Source: Alcanivoracaceae bacterium (GTDB lineage Bacteria; Pseudomonadota; Gammaproteobacteria; Pseudomonadales; Alcanivoracaceae). Taken from it: a stretch of 64,000 bases of DNA. Both the position numbers and the translations under genes were made by a program. The notes beneath the pieces are model-generated. The model had not been told where the DNA came from. It worked only from the letters and a program-made list of their open reading frames with translations, and did no database searches. The stretch covers positions 444,126-508,125 of the forward strand of contig JARGPU010000001.1 of NCBI GenBank assembly GCA_029210325.1, in the 5' to 3' direction. Positions 7,636-16,010 of the stretch are shown here, one piece after another; position 1 is the stretch's first letter, and each line of letters starts with the position of its first letter.

Positions 7636-8301
7636 TCACAGGCCGTAGGGCAGGACGGCGTAATAGATGGCGAGGAAGTGGCACAGGCTGCCACCGACGG
7701 TAAACAGATGCCAGATTGCGTGGTTGTAGGGCATTTTGTCGGCCAGGTAGAACACCACGCCTGTGGTGTAGACGACGCCACCGGCGACGGTCAGTTTGAC
7801 CCCCAGTGGGCCGACCTGGGTATTGAGTTCGCCGGCGGCGAACAGGATTAGCCAGCCCATGGCCAGATACACCAGCACCCGCAGAATCTTGTAGCGGTGG
7901 CCGAATACCAGCTTGAGGGCGATGCCGGCCAGCGCCAATCCCCAGACCACGGCGAACAGCGTCCAGCCAGTGGGGCCGCGCAGGTTGACCAGCACAAATG
8001 GCGTATAGGTGCCGGCAATCAACAGGAAGATGGCGCAGTGGTCGAGCATCTTCCAGATTTCTCTGCCCCGCGGCGAACGGCTGGCGTGGTAGAAGGTGGA
8101 AGCGGAATACAGCAGGATCAGGCTGGCGCCAAAGATGCTGAAGCTGACAATTTTCCAGATATCACCCAGCGCTGCGGCCTTGCTGACCAGAAGTACCGTG
8201 CCAACCACACTCATCAGGGCGCCAAGGCCGTGGCTCAGGCTGTTCAGGCGTTCTTCGCGTAGCGTGTAGTGAGCTTCGTGGGGAAATTGTTCCAGGGTCA
8301 T
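7636..8301 (-). CDS. Hemolysin III / TrhA (YqfA) family membrane protein
   Basis: 221 residues with seven predicted membrane helices. It shows the PAQR/hemolysin-III landmarks: E-R-x-N-x-x-S-H-x-x-G near the N-terminus, S-A-x-x-F-Y-H in the first third, the L-D-H-C-A-I-F-L-L-I-A-G-T-Y-T-P-F block, and a late H-x-x-W-H-L-F (here H-A-I-W-H-L-F). The His, Ser and Asp residues form the presumed metal site. ATG at 8301 is preceded by GGAG five bases away; a longer start at 8334 has no such site. Bacterial members are linked to membrane-energetics homeostasis rather than true haemolysis. It appears monocistronic. Confidence 0.9.
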   Translation of the reverse strand: MTLEQFPHEAHYTLREERLNSLSHGLGALMSVVGTVLLVSKAAALGDIWKIVSFSIFGASLILLYSASTFYHASRSPRGREIWKMLDHCAIFLLIAGTYTPFVLVNLRGPTGWTLFAVVWGLALAGIALKLVFGHRYKILRVLVYLAMGWLILFAAGELNTQVGPLGVKLTVAGGVVYTTGVVFYLADKMPYNHAIWHLFTVGGSLCHFLAIYYAVLPYGL

Positions 8302-8368
8302 AAATGCTCCGGCAACCGGCCGCCAGCCTAGCATCTATACAATTGTGCAGGAAATATATTGAGTGATT

Positions 8369-8459
8369 TGGCGGAGAGGGAGGGATTCGAACCCTCGTTA
8401 CGCTATGAACGTAAACACGATTTCGAATCGTGCGCATTCAACCACTCTGCCACCTCTCC
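8369..8459 (-). tRNA. tRNA-Ser (anticodon CGA)
   Basis: Read on the minus strand from 8459, the gene has a GGAGAGG acceptor stem pairing with CCTCTCC, a D arm, and an anticodon stem-loop ACGATT-CGA-AATCGT. It has the long variable arm typical of serine tRNAs, a T arm containing GGTTCGAATCC, discriminator G and an encoded 3' CCA at 8371-8369. Anticodon CGA reads UCG codons. The tRNA body without CCA is 8372-8459. Confidence 0.96.
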
Positions 8460-8634
8460 AGATGGTGTGAGGCACGCATTCTAGCGGCAACATAGCGATC
8501 AGGCGAGCACGGGCTCTCTCAGTGTTTGTATCGGTGAAACTATTTCAATAGGCTTGGGCTATGAGGCTCATTCTTTTGTATGCATCGCACGTCTTCGCTC
8601 ATCGGCGTACGGTGAGCGTGTCAGTGCCGTAGTG

Positions 8635-8660
8635 CACGCATTCACAACACGCATTCACAA
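8635..8660 (+). repeat. 13-bp tandem direct repeat before dps
   Basis: Two perfect, directly adjacent copies of CACGCATTCACAA (8635-8647 and 8648-8660) lie immediately upstream of the ribosome-binding site of dps. They may be a slippage duplication in the leader or a paired regulator site; nothing else supports a function. Confidence 0.6.
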
Positions 8661-8670
8661 GGAGTGACAC

Positions 8671-9117
8671 ATGATTGAACATAGCAAAGAGGTAGCCGAT
8701 GAGCTGGCCAAACTGCTGGCCGAGACCTATACCCTTTACTTAAAAACCCATAACTATCACTGGAACGTGACCGGCCCCATGTTCCATGGCCTGCATACCA
8801 TGTTCGAGGTGCAGTACACCGAGTTGGCTTTGGCGGTGGACACTATTGCCGAGCGCATTCGGGCGCTGGGTTCTTTTGCACCGGGCAGCTATGCCGCCTA
8901 TGCGCGCCTGTCTGAGGTGAAGGATGATGAAGCGGTGCCGCCGGCCGCCACCATGCTGGCTAATCTGGCTAGCGATCACCGGCTGGTAGCAGAGCGAGCT
9001 AACAGGGTGATGAAGCTGGCCGCCAAACATGAAGATGAAGGCACTGCGGCGCTAGCCAGCGCGCGGATTGAAGTTCATGAAAAGACCGCCTGGATGCTGT
9101 CCGCACATCTTGAATAG
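8671..9117 (+). CDS. dps: Dps-family DNA-protecting mini-ferritin
   Basis: 148 residues. Four-helix ferritin-like protein that forms a dodecamer, oxidises Fe(II) with hydrogen peroxide and stores the iron, shielding DNA. The inter-subunit ferroxidase residues are recognisable: His30 in HNYHWNVTGPMF, His42 in LHTMFE with Glu46, and Asp57 and Glu61 in DTIAERIRALG. The N-terminal tail is short and not Lys-rich, so direct DNA binding is uncertain. AGGAG lies upstream of ATG 8671. A promoter must lie within the preceding 210 bases after the tRNA; I could not assign hexamers with confidence. Confidence 0.93.
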   Translation: MIEHSKEVADELAKLLAETYTLYLKTHNYHWNVTGPMFHGLHTMFEVQYTELALAVDTIAERIRALGSFAPGSYAAYARLSEVKDDEAVPPAATMLANLASDHRLVAERANRVMKLAAKHEDEGTAALASARIEVHEKTAWMLSAHLE

Positions 9118-9194
9118 GTCTGGACCTGAGGCAAAGTCCGCAGCGGCTTGCATGGGTGTATAGTCGAAAAAACAGTGACAGGGAGGAGCTGCCC

Positions 9195-9602
9195 ATGACC
9201 AGTAAGGGAGAAAGCGTTCGCGACATCATGGCCCGACATCCGGCATCAATTCGCGTTGGTACGGATTTGACTGAAGTCGTCGAGGTGTTGCTGCGCCAGC
9301 ATATGACTGGCTTGCCAGTGGTGGATGAGGCCGATCGGGTGGTCGGCTTTGTCTCAGAGCAGGACTGCCTGCGCACTTTGCTGGTGTCCAGCTATCACGG
9401 CGAAGGGTCGCCACGGGTTGAGGATGTGATGTTTCGAGAGCCGCTCACCGTGAAGCTCGACGATGCGGTGGTGGATGTTGCTGAGCAGATGGTCAAGCAG
9501 AAGCCGAAGATCTATCCGGTGGTGGATCAGGGTGGCCGTTTGCAGGGGCTATTGATGCGCGGCCAGGTGTTGGCCCATCTGATTGAAAGCCGGCGCCAGT
9601 AG
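9195..9602 (+). CDS. CBS-domain pair protein
   Basis: 135 residues made almost entirely of two CBS motifs. The first is V-R-D-I-M-A-R-H-P-A-S-I-R-V with MTGLPVVDEADRVVGFVSE; the second is V-E-D-V-M-F-R-E-P-L-T-V with YPVVDQGGRLQGLLMRG. CBS pairs bind adenosine nucleotides and act as energy or ligand sensors. I start at ATG 9195, which follows GGGAGGAG, instead of an earlier GTG at 9156. Being stand-alone, its partner is unknown; location between dps and a lipoprotein gene gives no firm hint. Confidence 0.88.
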   Translation: MTSKGESVRDIMARHPASIRVGTDLTEVVEVLLRQHMTGLPVVDEADRVVGFVSEQDCLRTLLVSSYHGEGSPRVEDVMFREPLTVKLDDAVVDVAEQMVKQKPKIYPVVDQGGRLQGLLMRGQVLAHLIESRRQ

Positions 9603-9614
9603 GCGCCGGCTTTT
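9589..9614 (+). terminator. Intrinsic terminator of the CBS-domain gene
   Basis: A 9-bp GC-only stem GCCGGCGCC / GGCGCCGGC (9589-9597 with 9602-9610, loop AGTA) is followed by TTTT. The stem's first arm and loop overlap the last codons and the stop of the CBS gene. Confidence 0.8.
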
Positions 9615-9618
9615 AGTC

Positions 9619-10671
9619 TTATGCCGGGCCGATGATGATTGGATCAATGATGAAGATGGGTGGAATGAGCTCGCCTTCAACTAGCTCCAGATCAAGCGTG
9701 ATATCAAAGCTCTTGCTGACTAGCTCAGCTCCAGCCACAGCCGCACTGCCTTTCAGGCGCACTACTGCGGTGGTGCCGACCTCTCCGATGCCATCGCCCT
9801 GTGCGCTGATGCTCAGGCTCTGCAGTTCCACCTCATTTTCGACGGCGCCGCTGAGCAAATCTTCCAGTGTTTCAGTTAACCCTTCTGGAGTGATGTCGAT
9901 TTGAATTCCTTCGCCGACTTCATTGACTGTCTCACCGGCAAAAGTACCTGTGGCAGTACCGTTCCAGGCAGTTCCCGGAGTGCTAACCAGACTGCCCAGC
10001 CCGTCAACAATGTGGAAGTCAGAGGGGGCTTCATCGAGGTCCGTTTCCGGGTTAAAGCTTTCCGGGTCGAAGTTTCTCAACACGCTATCAAAGCCAGTGT
10101 TGTCGGCGCTGAACAGGGTGTTGAAGAAGTTGAAGGTGCCGTTGCCTTCCAGTGAGTAGGCAAGGTCGTTGAAGTTCCAAATAAAGCCTGTATTACTGCA
10201 GAAATCACCGCTGGCGCCATCGTTCCACACGTCATAGGCTTCGCCGACGTCAGCGGTGCCCCGCATGACAAAATCTGTCAGAGTATGAACATTGACGGTG
10301 TCGATGGTGGAGCCAAATTGGCTGTACACCACATTGCATAACACCGAATGATAGGTTTGTTCGTTATAGTCCACCCTCAGGATAATGGGGCCTTCTAGCG
10401 GGCTGTACTCCGTGTCTTCATCTTCGGGGTCCTGCTCAAGTGAAAAATAGCCGCTGCTTTCAACGTAGGCGACATATTCGGCCCCGTTGGCGTCCTTGAT
10501 ATCCACACGAGCACCAACCATCGGGCCATCAGTTGTTGTGGCCGTGCCTTGCAGGGCAACAAAGCTGGTTTTTTCATCGCCATCCACCAGGTCAGACAGT
10601 TTGCAGCCGCTCAGGCCGACACTGGCGCACACCGCCACAGTTAATGCTGAGTATCTGAATACTTGCTTCAT
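9619..10671 (-). CDS. Outer-surface lipoprotein of unknown function
   Basis: 350 residues. The N-terminus is a lipoprotein signal with lipobox L-S-G-C (Cys23). The mature part is acidic (many Asp, Glu and Gly), with an N-terminal segment, about residues 38-75, resembling a carboxypeptidase-regulatory-like or Ig-like beta-sandwich (A-L-Q-G-T-A-T-T-T-D-G-P-M-V-G-A-R-V). The hydrophobic tail I-I-D-P-I-I-I-G-P is not long enough for a membrane helix. It follows the TraF-like gene by 26 bases on the same strand, so the two are probably one operon encoding an envelope pair. No enzymatic motif was recognised. Confidence 0.75.
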   Translation of the reverse strand: MKQVFRYSALTVAVCASVGLSGCKLSDLVDGDEKTSFVALQGTATTTDGPMVGARVDIKDANGAEYVAYVESSGYFSLEQDPEDEDTEYSPLEGPIILRVDYNEQTYHSVLCNVVYSQFGSTIDTVNVHTLTDFVMRGTADVGEAYDVWNDGASGDFCSNTGFIWNFNDLAYSLEGNGTFNFFNTLFSADNTGFDSVLRNFDPESFNPETDLDEAPSDFHIVDGLGSLVSTPGTAWNGTATGTFAGETVNEVGEGIQIDITPEGLTETLEDLLSGAVENEVELQSLSISAQGDGIGEVGTTAVVRLKGSAAVAGAELVSKSFDITLDLELVEGELIPPIFIIDPIIIGPA

Positions 10672-10697
10672 GCTGTTCTCCTTTGAATTCTCTTGGC

Positions 10698-11867
10698 TCA
10701 GATCTTGAAGCCAATTTGCATGCCGACCGCGTAGGTGTCGCCTTCGCCAATACCGCCACCAATATCAATATTGAAGCGGTCCCACGGAGTGATACCGATA
10801 CCACCGGTGAGCATGTCGGAGACATTGCTCTTAAGATCGGTGCGGTAACCGCCGCGAAGGTGGAAGTGGCGCCCTGCAGAAAGTTCTACGCCGACCCGGG
10901 CAAACTGGGTGTCGAGCAACAGGTCGTAACCATTGCGTTGGGTAAGATCCAGATTGGCTTCCAGCTTGAATAGCTCGCCGTTATAGCCTGCGGCGGCGGT
11001 GAGTACCGGTGCCATATCGTAGTCGGTGCCGTTGGGGCCGCTGTAACTCTGGGGGATCAGGTTTTCGATGGTGCCTGCCAGGGTTATCTTGCCGTCCTCG
11101 CCCACCCGGGTGCTCAGGCCCAGGTCCACGTTCAGGCCGCTGTGCGAGTTGACGTTGGTGGAGTCAACAATATCGCCCGCATCGAAATTGGCAATGTTCT
11201 CCTGATAGGCGATCAGCTCAATAGTCTGGATTTTTACCGTGGCGCCACCGTCAACTTGCAGTCCGGCGAGCTCAAATCCCTTGCCTATCATCAGGCCGTA
11301 CTCCGCCAGCCATAGCACCGACGCGTTAACCTGCGAGTTCAGGTTGTCCTGATCGCCAACGCCATTGGCAATGGCCTCCAGCACGGTTCTGTCGGCGGGA
11401 TCGTAGGCGAATGCAGTGCCAATAGCGGCTTTGCCTTTGCCAACAAATGCCATTGGCAGGGAGTCATTGGGGATGGCGACCATTAATGCGCCACCCGCAT
11501 CGATCTGAACCAGCTTGTTGCTGATGTCTAACAGGGCGGCTTCGGTGTCATCAACCGCTTGATCCCGTGCAGGGCCAGGCGGTGGTGGATTGTTTTCCAG
11601 TTCGTCGAGAAGGTCTTGGGCATCTTCTGACGATTCGATAAAGCCATCCTTGTCGGAGGCAATTACACCGAAGTTAACGGCAAAACTAAACTGATCATCT
11701 TCATCAAACCGATTGAGCATGGCCGGGTTGTACAGGGCCTGATTATATTCACCCATGGTCATGCCGGTGCCGCCTCGGGCCATGGCTCGGGCATCGTAAA
11801 CCTCGGCAAAGGCCAGAGGGCTAATAACGGTGCCAGCAATGGCGCTGGCAAGCAGGATTTTTCGCAT
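10698..11867 (-). CDS. TraF-like (F-plasmid TraF family) envelope protein
   Basis: 389 residues with a signal peptide cleaved near Ala-Phe-Ala (about residue 21). The mature start A-R-A-M-A-R-G-G-T-G-M-T and the porin-like C-terminal half match what I recall of the 'conjugal transfer protein TraF' family (PF13729), which despite the name is widespread outside plasmids. Repeated G-G-x-R/G-x-x-x strands and a terminal aromatic-containing V-G-M-Q-I-G-F-K-I suggest an outer-membrane beta-barrel, much like FadL/OmpP1 proteins. ATG 11867 follows GGAAG. No conjugation genes are nearby, so a transfer role is unlikely. Confidence 0.75.
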   Translation of the reverse strand: MRKILLASAIAGTVISPLAFAEVYDARAMARGGTGMTMGEYNQALYNPAMLNRFDEDDQFSFAVNFGVIASDKDGFIESSEDAQDLLDELENNPPPPGPARDQAVDDTEAALLDISNKLVQIDAGGALMVAIPNDSLPMAFVGKGKAAIGTAFAYDPADRTVLEAIANGVGDQDNLNSQVNASVLWLAEYGLMIGKGFELAGLQVDGGATVKIQTIELIAYQENIANFDAGDIVDSTNVNSHSGLNVDLGLSTRVGEDGKITLAGTIENLIPQSYSGPNGTDYDMAPVLTAAAGYNGELFKLEANLDLTQRNGYDLLLDTQFARVGVELSAGRHFHLRGGYRTDLKSNVSDMLTGGIGITPWDRFNIDIGGGIGEGDTYAVGMQIGFKI

Positions 11868-12070
11868 GATGGCTTCCTTGGTGTTATTTGGTCCGATCCC
11901 CGCCGGCCGTGGGATCCCCATCTAAGCCGGATGACTGACTCTAGCATGCTGCGAATAATGTATAAAACCCCAGCCCAAGAGTGCTTGCAGGCCATTTGTA
12001 TGCTTGGTGATTGGCCTGTCTGTTTGCCTCCGGTAGGGTGACGGCTCCCCCAAATTGATGAGAGATCACC

Positions 12071-12934
12071 ATGGAGTATCAGGATATTCGCTATCAGGTC
12101 AGTAACCGCATTCTGACTTTGACCTTGAACCGCCCTGAGCGCATGAACGCCTGGACTCTGCGGATGCGGGACGAAATGCTGGATGCGCTGTCCCGTGCCA
12201 ACGCCGACGACGATATCCGGGTAATTGTGGTCACTGGCGAAGGCAAGGCCTTTTGCGCCGGGATGGAGCTGGTGCGCCCGGAAGGCAACATTTTTGGCTA
12301 TGACACCCCTCAGGGGGACGAGCTGAATATCGAGGAAATACGCGATTCTGGCGGTGAGTTATCGCTCGCTTTGTATAACTGCAGCAAGCCAGTTATCGCG
12401 GCCATTAATGGCGCCGCGGTGGGCATTGGTATAACCATGACCCTGCCCATGGATTTTCGTATTGCGGCTGAGGGGGCCAAGCTCGGCTTTGTCTTCAGTC
12501 AGCGGGGGATCGTCCCGGAAGCCTGTTCAAGCTGGTTCCTGCCCCGCCTGGTGGGTATGCAGCAGGCGCTGGAGTGGGTCTTGTCGGGGGAGATCTTTAC
12601 TGCCGAGGAGGGCCTCGCCGGTGGCTTGATTCGTAGTGTCCATCCCCGTGGCACGGTGCTGGAAGCGGCCTATGCGCTGGCGGAAAAGCTGATGCACAAG
12701 ACCTCGCCAACGGCGGTGGCGCTGGCTCGGCAGATGCTGTGGCGCAACCCGACCTTTGATCATCCGATGATGGCCCACCAGATTGATTCACGGTTGATGT
12801 ATATCGCCAGTGAGCGCATGGATGGCCGGGATGGCTTCAAGGCTTTCCTGGAGAAGCGTGATCCGGTTTTCACGGCCAAGGTCTCCAGCGACATGCCGGC
12901 AACGCCATTCTGGCAGGACCCGCCGCTGACTTGA
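12071..12934 (+). CDS. Enoyl-CoA hydratase/isomerase (crotonase) family protein
   Basis: 287 residues. The crotonase fold is clear: L-T-L-N-R-P-E-R-M-N-A-W at the N-terminus, the oxyanion-hole segment GEGKAFCAGMEL (about 57-68) and the second oxyanion segment I-N-G-A-A-V-G-I-G-I-T-M-T (about 115-127). The acidic residues usual for hydratases are replaced in part: the 'E-x-x-G-x-x-P-E' region reads FSQRGIVPEACSS, retaining one Glu. This is the pattern of many annotated crotonase/enoyl-CoA hydratase proteins of uncertain substrate. It is monocistronic, so the pathway cannot be assigned. Confidence 0.87.
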   Translation: MEYQDIRYQVSNRILTLTLNRPERMNAWTLRMRDEMLDALSRANADDDIRVIVVTGEGKAFCAGMELVRPEGNIFGYDTPQGDELNIEEIRDSGGELSLALYNCSKPVIAAINGAAVGIGITMTLPMDFRIAAEGAKLGFVFSQRGIVPEACSSWFLPRLVGMQQALEWVLSGEIFTAEEGLAGGLIRSVHPRGTVLEAAYALAEKLMHKTSPTAVALARQMLWRNPTFDHPMMAHQIDSRLMYIASERMDGRDGFKAFLEKRDPVFTAKVSSDMPATPFWQDPPLT

Positions 12935-13024
12935 GCGGTGGGTGCCGACGTCAGTTCCATACAAGGCATGGCACCGGCAAGTGGTTAGGCTGCTCCCTGA
13001 AAACATTATTCAGGGAGTCTGGCT

Positions 13025-13507
13025 ATGCGTAATCTTGAGCAATTTCTTGAGGCCTATGGCGAGAGTCACCGCCACCCGGTCAATCAGGTGGTTCACTTTA
13101 TCTGTGTGCCGGCAATCTTTTTCTCGACGCTTGGTTTGCTTTGGCTGGTGCCGATTGGCGCCTGGCTGGGGTTGTCCGAATGGATTAATGGTGCCACTGT
13201 TCTGGCGGCCGTCGGCTTTGTTTTTTATGCGCGATTGAAGTTCTGGGTGCTGGCCATGATGGCGGTCTGGTTTGCCGTTTCGCTGGCCGGCATTCTGGCG
13301 ATTCAGAGTGCAGGCTTGCCACTGCTGTGGATCTCACTGGCAGTCTGGCTGGTGGCATGGGCGGTACAGGTGTGGGGACACAAGGTTGAGGGTAAGAAGC
13401 CATCCTTTATTGATGACTTGGTATTTTTGCTAGTCGGGCCGGTTTTTGTTTCTGTGGAGATTGGCGCCAAGCTTGGCATTCGCAGCCGATACGCGTTGCA
13501 CTCCTGA
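13025..13507 (+). CDS. Mpo1-like (DUF962) membrane protein
   Basis: 160 residues with about four hydrophobic helices. The N-terminus L-E-Q-F-L-E-A-Y-G-E-S-H-R-H-P-V-N and V-V-H-F-I-C-V-P contain the conserved His residues of DUF962. In yeast the family member Mpo1 (YGL010w) is an Fe-dependent dioxygenase of 2-hydroxy fatty acid alpha-oxidation. The C-terminal V-W-G-H-K-V-E-G-K-K-P-S is the second conserved His block. Start ATG 13025 follows a GGGAG site. A strong terminator follows immediately. Confidence 0.85.
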   Translation: MRNLEQFLEAYGESHRHPVNQVVHFICVPAIFFSTLGLLWLVPIGAWLGLSEWINGATVLAAVGFVFYARLKFWVLAMMAVWFAVSLAGILAIQSAGLPLLWISLAVWLVAWAVQVWGHKVEGKKPSFIDDLVFLLVGPVFVSVEIGAKLGIRSRYALHS

Positions 13508-13518
13508 AGCTAAAATAG

Positions 13519-13554
13519 AACGCCAGCTACCCTTGCGGGTGGCTGGCGTTTTTT
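13519..13554 (+). terminator. Intrinsic terminator between DUF962 gene and ahpF
   Basis: A 14-bp stem (13519-13532 with 13537-13550, one G-T pair, loop TTGC) is followed by a run of T on the plus strand, ending the DUF962 transcript. The convergent ahpF stop lies at 13557, so the hairpin may also slow leftward transcription. Confidence 0.85.
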
Positions 13555-13556
13555 CG

Positions 13557-15143
13557 TCAGGCGGTTGCTGCTGCGGCCTGCGGTGCACGGTCTTCCACTG
13601 ACGTGCGGATCAGGTGGTCAAAAGCAGCCAGCGACGCTTTGGAGCCCTCTCCCATGGCGATGATGATCTGCTTGTAGGGTGCAGTGGTGCAGTCACCGGC
13701 AGCGAATACTCCCGGCACACTGGTTTGACCACGCGCATCCACTTCAATCTCACCGCGATTGCTAAGAGCAACAGTGCCTTTCAGCCAATCCGTATTGGGC
13801 AGCAAGCCGATCTGCACGAACACGCCCTGCAGCTCAAGCTTGACCACCTCATCGGTGACCCGATTCTTGTAGGTCAGGCCATTCATGCGCTCGCCATCAC
13901 CGTGCACTTCGGTGGTTAACGCAGAAACGATGATGTCCACATTCGCCAGGCTGCGCAGCTTGCGCTGCAGTACTTCATCGGCGCGCAGCTTGTCGTCGAA
14001 CTCGATCAGGGTGACATGGGCAACCACGCCGGCCAGGTCAATAGCTGCTTCCACACCGGAGTTGCCGCCACCAATTACCGCCACCCGCTTACCCTTGAAT
14101 AGTGGGCCGTCACAGTGGGGGCAGTAGGCTACGCCGCGCCCCCGGTATTCCTGCTCGCCGGGTACGTTCATTTCGCGCCAGCGAGCACCGGTGGCAAGCA
14201 GTACGGCCTTGCTGCGCAGTACTGCACCATTGGCCAGATGAACTTCGGTAACGCTGCCCGGCACCAGCTTGTCGGCGCGCTGATTATTCATAATGTCCAC
14301 CGGGTAGTCCTTAACGTGCTGTTCAAGGCCAGCTGCCAGCTTGGGCCCGTCGGTTTCCTTCACCGAGATAAAGTTCTCGATGGCCATGGTATCCAGTACC
14401 TGACCTCCAAAACGCTCCGCTACCACGCCGGTGCGAATGCCTTTGCGTGCCGCGTAAATTGCCGCCGCCGCGCCAGCCGGGCCGCCGCCGACGATGAGCA
14501 TGTCGAACGGTTCTTTGCCGTTGAGCTTTTCCGCATCACGCTCGGCGGCACCGGTATCAACCTTGGCGAGAATTTCCTCCAGAGTCATGCGGCCCTGGCC
14601 GAAGCTTTCTCCGTTCAGGCGCACTGCCGGTACGGCCATAATCTGTTTTTCGTTCACTTCATCCTGAAACAGTGCGCCATCGATCATGGTGTGGCGCACG
14701 CCCGGATTCAGAGCCGCCATCAGGTTCAGTGCCTGGACCACGTCCGGGCAGTTGTGGCAGCTCAGGGATATAAAGGTTTCAAATTCGAAGTTACCGTCCA
14801 GCGCTTTGATCTGGTCGATCATTTCCTGCTCAACCTTGGGCGGGTAGCCACTGACTTGCAGCAGGGCCAGCACCAAAGAGGTGAACTCATGTCCCATTGG
14901 CAGGCCGGCAAAATGCACGCCAGTGTCTTCGCCGGGGCGATTTACCGCAAAAGTCGGCTTGCGCACATTGGCATCATCAGCTTGACGCATGGTGATCTTG
15001 TCACTCAGCGGTACGATGTCATCAAGCAGCGCCAGCATTTTTTTGCTGTTTTCGCTGTCATCAGCATAGGCGACCAGTTCGATCGGGCTGACCAGTCTTT
15101 CCATATAGGCGCGAAGCTGAGTTTTGAGAGCGTCGTCAAGCAT
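13557..15143 (-). CDS. ahpF: Alkyl hydroperoxide reductase subunit F
   Basis: 528 residues, full length. The flavoprotein passes electrons from NADH to AhpC. The N-terminal double thioredoxin-fold domain has the redox pair Cys129/Cys132 in S-C-H-N-C-P. The FAD-binding [12 protein letters not shown] lies near 219-230, the thioredoxin-reductase-like active site is Cys341/Cys344 in AYCPHCDGP, the NAD-binding [10 protein letters not shown] follows, and FAAGDCT is near the C-terminus. Cys positions match those of E. coli AhpF to within a few residues. It lies 134 bases downstream of ahpC, separated by hairpins that probably lower its expression relative to ahpC. Confidence 0.97.
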   Translation of the reverse strand: MLDDALKTQLRAYMERLVSPIELVAYADDSENSKKMLALLDDIVPLSDKITMRQADDANVRKPTFAVNRPGEDTGVHFAGLPMGHEFTSLVLALLQVSGYPPKVEQEMIDQIKALDGNFEFETFISLSCHNCPDVVQALNLMAALNPGVRHTMIDGALFQDEVNEKQIMAVPAVRLNGESFGQGRMTLEEILAKVDTGAAERDAEKLNGKEPFDMLIVGGGPAGAAAAIYAARKGIRTGVVAERFGGQVLDTMAIENFISVKETDGPKLAAGLEQHVKDYPVDIMNNQRADKLVPGSVTEVHLANGAVLRSKAVLLATGARWREMNVPGEQEYRGRGVAYCPHCDGPLFKGKRVAVIGGGNSGVEAAIDLAGVVAHVTLIEFDDKLRADEVLQRKLRSLANVDIIVSALTTEVHGDGERMNGLTYKNRVTDEVVKLELQGVFVQIGLLPNTDWLKGTVALSNRGEIEVDARGQTSVPGVFAAGDCTTAPYKQIIIAMGEGSKASLAAFDHLIRTSVEDRAPQAAAATA

Positions 15144-15207
15144 GAGTCGAATCCTTTGTAAGAATTTCAGGAAAATACAATCGCATTAGAGCAGTGCTAT
15201 TGGGGGT

Positions 15208-15264
15208 GTTACACCGGCGCTTGTGGCGCCGGAGTAACCCTGCACCCGGATCGCGGATGCAGGG
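15208..15264 (-). promoter_or_regulatory. Two stem-loops between ahpC and ahpF
   Basis: First hairpin: 5 bp plus 7 bp (GTTAC and CCGGCGC with their complements, 15208-15220 with 15226-15238). Second: CCCTGCA with TGCAGGG (15238-15244 and 15258-15264). Neither has a T run on the minus strand, so they look like an mRNA-processing or partial-termination element rather than a full terminator. Confidence 0.5.
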
Positions 15265-15277
15265 GAGTACAGGTCAA

Positions 15278-15844
15278 TCAGATCTTGCCAACCAGATCCA
15301 GAGACGGTGCCAGAGTGGCTTCGCCTTCTTTCCACTTGGCCGGGCATACTTCGCCTGGGTGAGCGGCAACGTACTGTGCTGCTTTTACCTTGCGCAGCAG
15401 CTCGGAAGCGTCACGGCCGATGCCGCCGGCGTTGACTTCGATGATCTGGATCTTGCCGTCCGGATCGATTACGAAGGTGCCACGCTCAGCCAGACCAGCT
15501 TCTTCGATCATTACTTCGAAGTTGCGGGAAACCAGGCCGGTCGGATCGCCGATCATCGGGTACTGGATTTTCTGGATGGTGTCAGAGGTGTCGTGCCAGG
15601 CTTTGTGGGTGAAGTGGGTGTCGGTGGAGACAGCGTAGATTTCCACGCCCATCTTCTTGAACTCGTCGTAGTTGTCGGCCAGATCGCCCAGCTCAGTTGG
15701 GCAAACGAAGGTGAAGTCCGCCGGGTAGAAGAATACGACCGACCACTTTCCCTTCAGGTCAGCTTCGCTAACGTCAATAAATTTGCCGTTGTGGAAGGCT
15801 GTCGCTTTGAATGGCTTCACTTCAGTGTTGATCAGGTTCGACAT
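15278..15844 (-). CDS. ahpC: Alkyl hydroperoxide reductase subunit C (peroxiredoxin)
   Basis: 188 residues, the standard length of typical two-Cys AhpC. The peroxidatic cysteine is Cys48 in [13 protein letters not shown] and the resolving cysteine is Cys167 in [10 protein letters not shown]. The arginine of the active site is in the F-V-I-D-P-D-G neighbourhood's preceding R-G-T. It reduces hydrogen peroxide and organic hydroperoxides, then is recycled by AhpF. A ribosome site AAGGAG precedes ATG 15844. A TATAAT box and an OxyR-like dyad lie upstream, and a divergent AraC-type gene starts at 16011. Confidence 0.97.
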   Translation of the reverse strand: MSNLINTEVKPFKATAFHNGKFIDVSEADLKGKWSVVFFYPADFTFVCPTELGDLADNYDEFKKMGVEIYAVSTDTHFTHKAWHDTSDTIQKIQYPMIGDPTGLVSRNFEVMIEEAGLAERGTFVIDPDGKIQIIEVNAGGIGRDASELLRKVKAAQYVAAHPGEVCPAKWKEGEATLAPSLDLVGKI

Positions 15845-15925
15845 GAGTAGCTCCTTAAGGTTGATTAGTCGGCCATCGGCGTGTGCCGAGAAAGCATATT
15901 AGGGAAAAATGACCCTAGGGTTAAT

Positions 15926-15961
15926 ATTATAATTCTTTCCGCTCTGATAGCTTATGGCTAT
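15926..15961 (-). promoter_or_regulatory. ahpC promoter with OxyR-like half-site
   Basis: On the minus strand a perfect TATAAT (15931-15926) is preceded at a 17-bp distance by a poor -35 (TAAGCT, 15954-15949). Overlapping it is the dyad ATAG-N7-CTAT (15961-15947), which equals one half of the known OxyR consensus. The second half is not recognisable. A weak -35 covered by an activator site is what an OxyR-dependent promoter should look like; binding is inferred. Confidence 0.5.
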
Positions 15962-16010
15962 GATTGCCCGGTAAGACTATGTCGGGCGGATACTTTTTAT
16001 ACAGGTGCTA

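Noticed and set aside
8460-8670. Phage or island attachment site at the tRNA-Ser gene
   Set aside because: No integrase, no direct repeat of the tRNA 3' end in the window, and normal chromosomal genes on both sides.
10698-11867. Conjugation gene traF indicating a plasmid or ICE
   Set aside because: The PF13729-type 'TraF' family is common outside plasmids and no other transfer gene is present.
12923-12945. Stem-loop at the end of the crotonase gene
   Set aside because: CCCGCCGCT pairs imperfectly with AGCGGTGGG and there is no T-tail; judged chance in GC-rich sequence.
14115-15161. Long plus-strand open frame (348 codons) opposite ahpF
   Set aside because: It is the antisense shadow of ahpF, which has all its catalytic motifs; the frame has no recognisable domain and no ribosome site.
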